A stretch of DNA of 64,000 nucleotides. It comes from Xenorhabdus griffiniae. GTDB taxonomy: Bacteria; Pseudomonadota; Gammaproteobacteria; Enterobacterales; Enterobacteriaceae. The DNA is taken from contig NZ_CP147737.1 in NCBI RefSeq assembly GCF_037265215.1, positions 3,566,001 through 3,630,000 of the forward strand, given 5' to 3'. Made by a program: the position numbers and the translations under genes. Positions 63,878 through 64,000 of the stretch are shown in pieces. Position 1 is the stretch's first letter. Every line of letters begins with the position of its first letter. Under the pieces are notes generated by a model. That model saw only the letters and a list, made by a program, of their open reading frames with translations. It made no database searches and was not told the origin of the DNA.

Positions 63878-64000
63878 ATGACTACACATCTTTTTACTTC
63901 TGAGTCCGTCTCAGAAGGACATCCAGACAAAATTGCCGATCAGATTTCCGATGCCGTCCTTGATGCAATTTTAAAACAGGATCCTAAAGCTCGCGTGGCC
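63878..64000 (+). CDS. metK: S-adenosylmethionine synthase MetK, partial
   Basis: First 41 codons, [20 protein letters not shown] and on to KARVA at the window edge. This matches the MetK start, with the conserved [10 protein letters not shown] methionine/ATP motif. Makes SAM. Upstream MetJ boxes predict repression by SAM-MetJ. Confidence 0.97.
   Translation, partial: MTTHLFTSESVSEGHPDKIADQISDAVLDAILKQDPKARVA

Overview
This window is a chromosomal segment of an enteric gammaproteobacterium of moderate to low G+C. It most resembles the Morganellaceae insect and nematode symbionts, Xenorhabdus or Photorhabdus. This is inferred from protein likeness to E. coli throughout the division cluster, an Rhs polymorphic-toxin island, many small palindromic intergenic repeats, a LeuO regulator and an NgrA-like phosphopantetheinyl transferase. 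The species cannot be fixed from sequence alone.

Layout. (1) 1-0.9 kb: yacG and mutT, which in E. coli lie next to secA. (2) 1.1-12.8 kb: an island inserted between mutT and secA. It holds an ABC-F gene cut at its 3' end, a full-length Rhs protein with a variable C-terminal toxin and immunity gene, and a displaced Rhs C-terminus that is clearly an ADP-ribosyltransferase with its own overlapping immunity gene. A third toxin/immunity pair is decayed, broken by a stop codon, a small palindromic element and a frameshift. Near-identical terminators, symE-like genes (one intact, one broken) and a DUF4291 gene complete it. (3) 12.9-34.8 kb: secA, secM, a DciA/DUF721 gene, lpxC and the complete dcw cluster (mraZ to ftsZ) on the minus strand, with a recognisable MraZ operator and Pmra promoter. 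(4) 35.4-45.5 kb: cra, ilvIH, an acyl-CoA ligase, leuO, the leu leader with its attenuator, then leuA and leuB. leuC and leuD do not follow. (5) 45.5-46.9 kb: an intergenic region with DnaA boxes and GATC sites upstream of mutH, the position of DARS2 in E. coli, then mutH. (6) 47-53.4 kb: a second-type peptide deformylase, a reverse transsulfuration pair (cystathionine beta-synthase and gamma-lyase type), a cytoplasm-predicted class 3 lipase with a secreted partner, and an O-methyltransferase. (7) 53.4-56.8 kb: galETK. (8) 57.1-59.4 kb: a RelB/DinJ antitoxin with an internally deleted RelE toxin, an EntD/NgrA-type PPTase, and an intact HigBA pair with a palindromic operator. (9) 59.5-64 kb: speB, an IS6-type transposase relic, speA, and the start of metK with MetJ boxes.

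The conserved blocks follow E. coli gene order and work as expected: envelope synthesis and division, branched-chain amino acid synthesis, galactose use and agmatine/putrescine synthesis. The accessory interest lies in the Rhs island, the two families of palindromic repeats, the leuB|mutH junction, the DARS2-like element and the lipase pair. No rRNA, tRNA or CRISPR array was seen.
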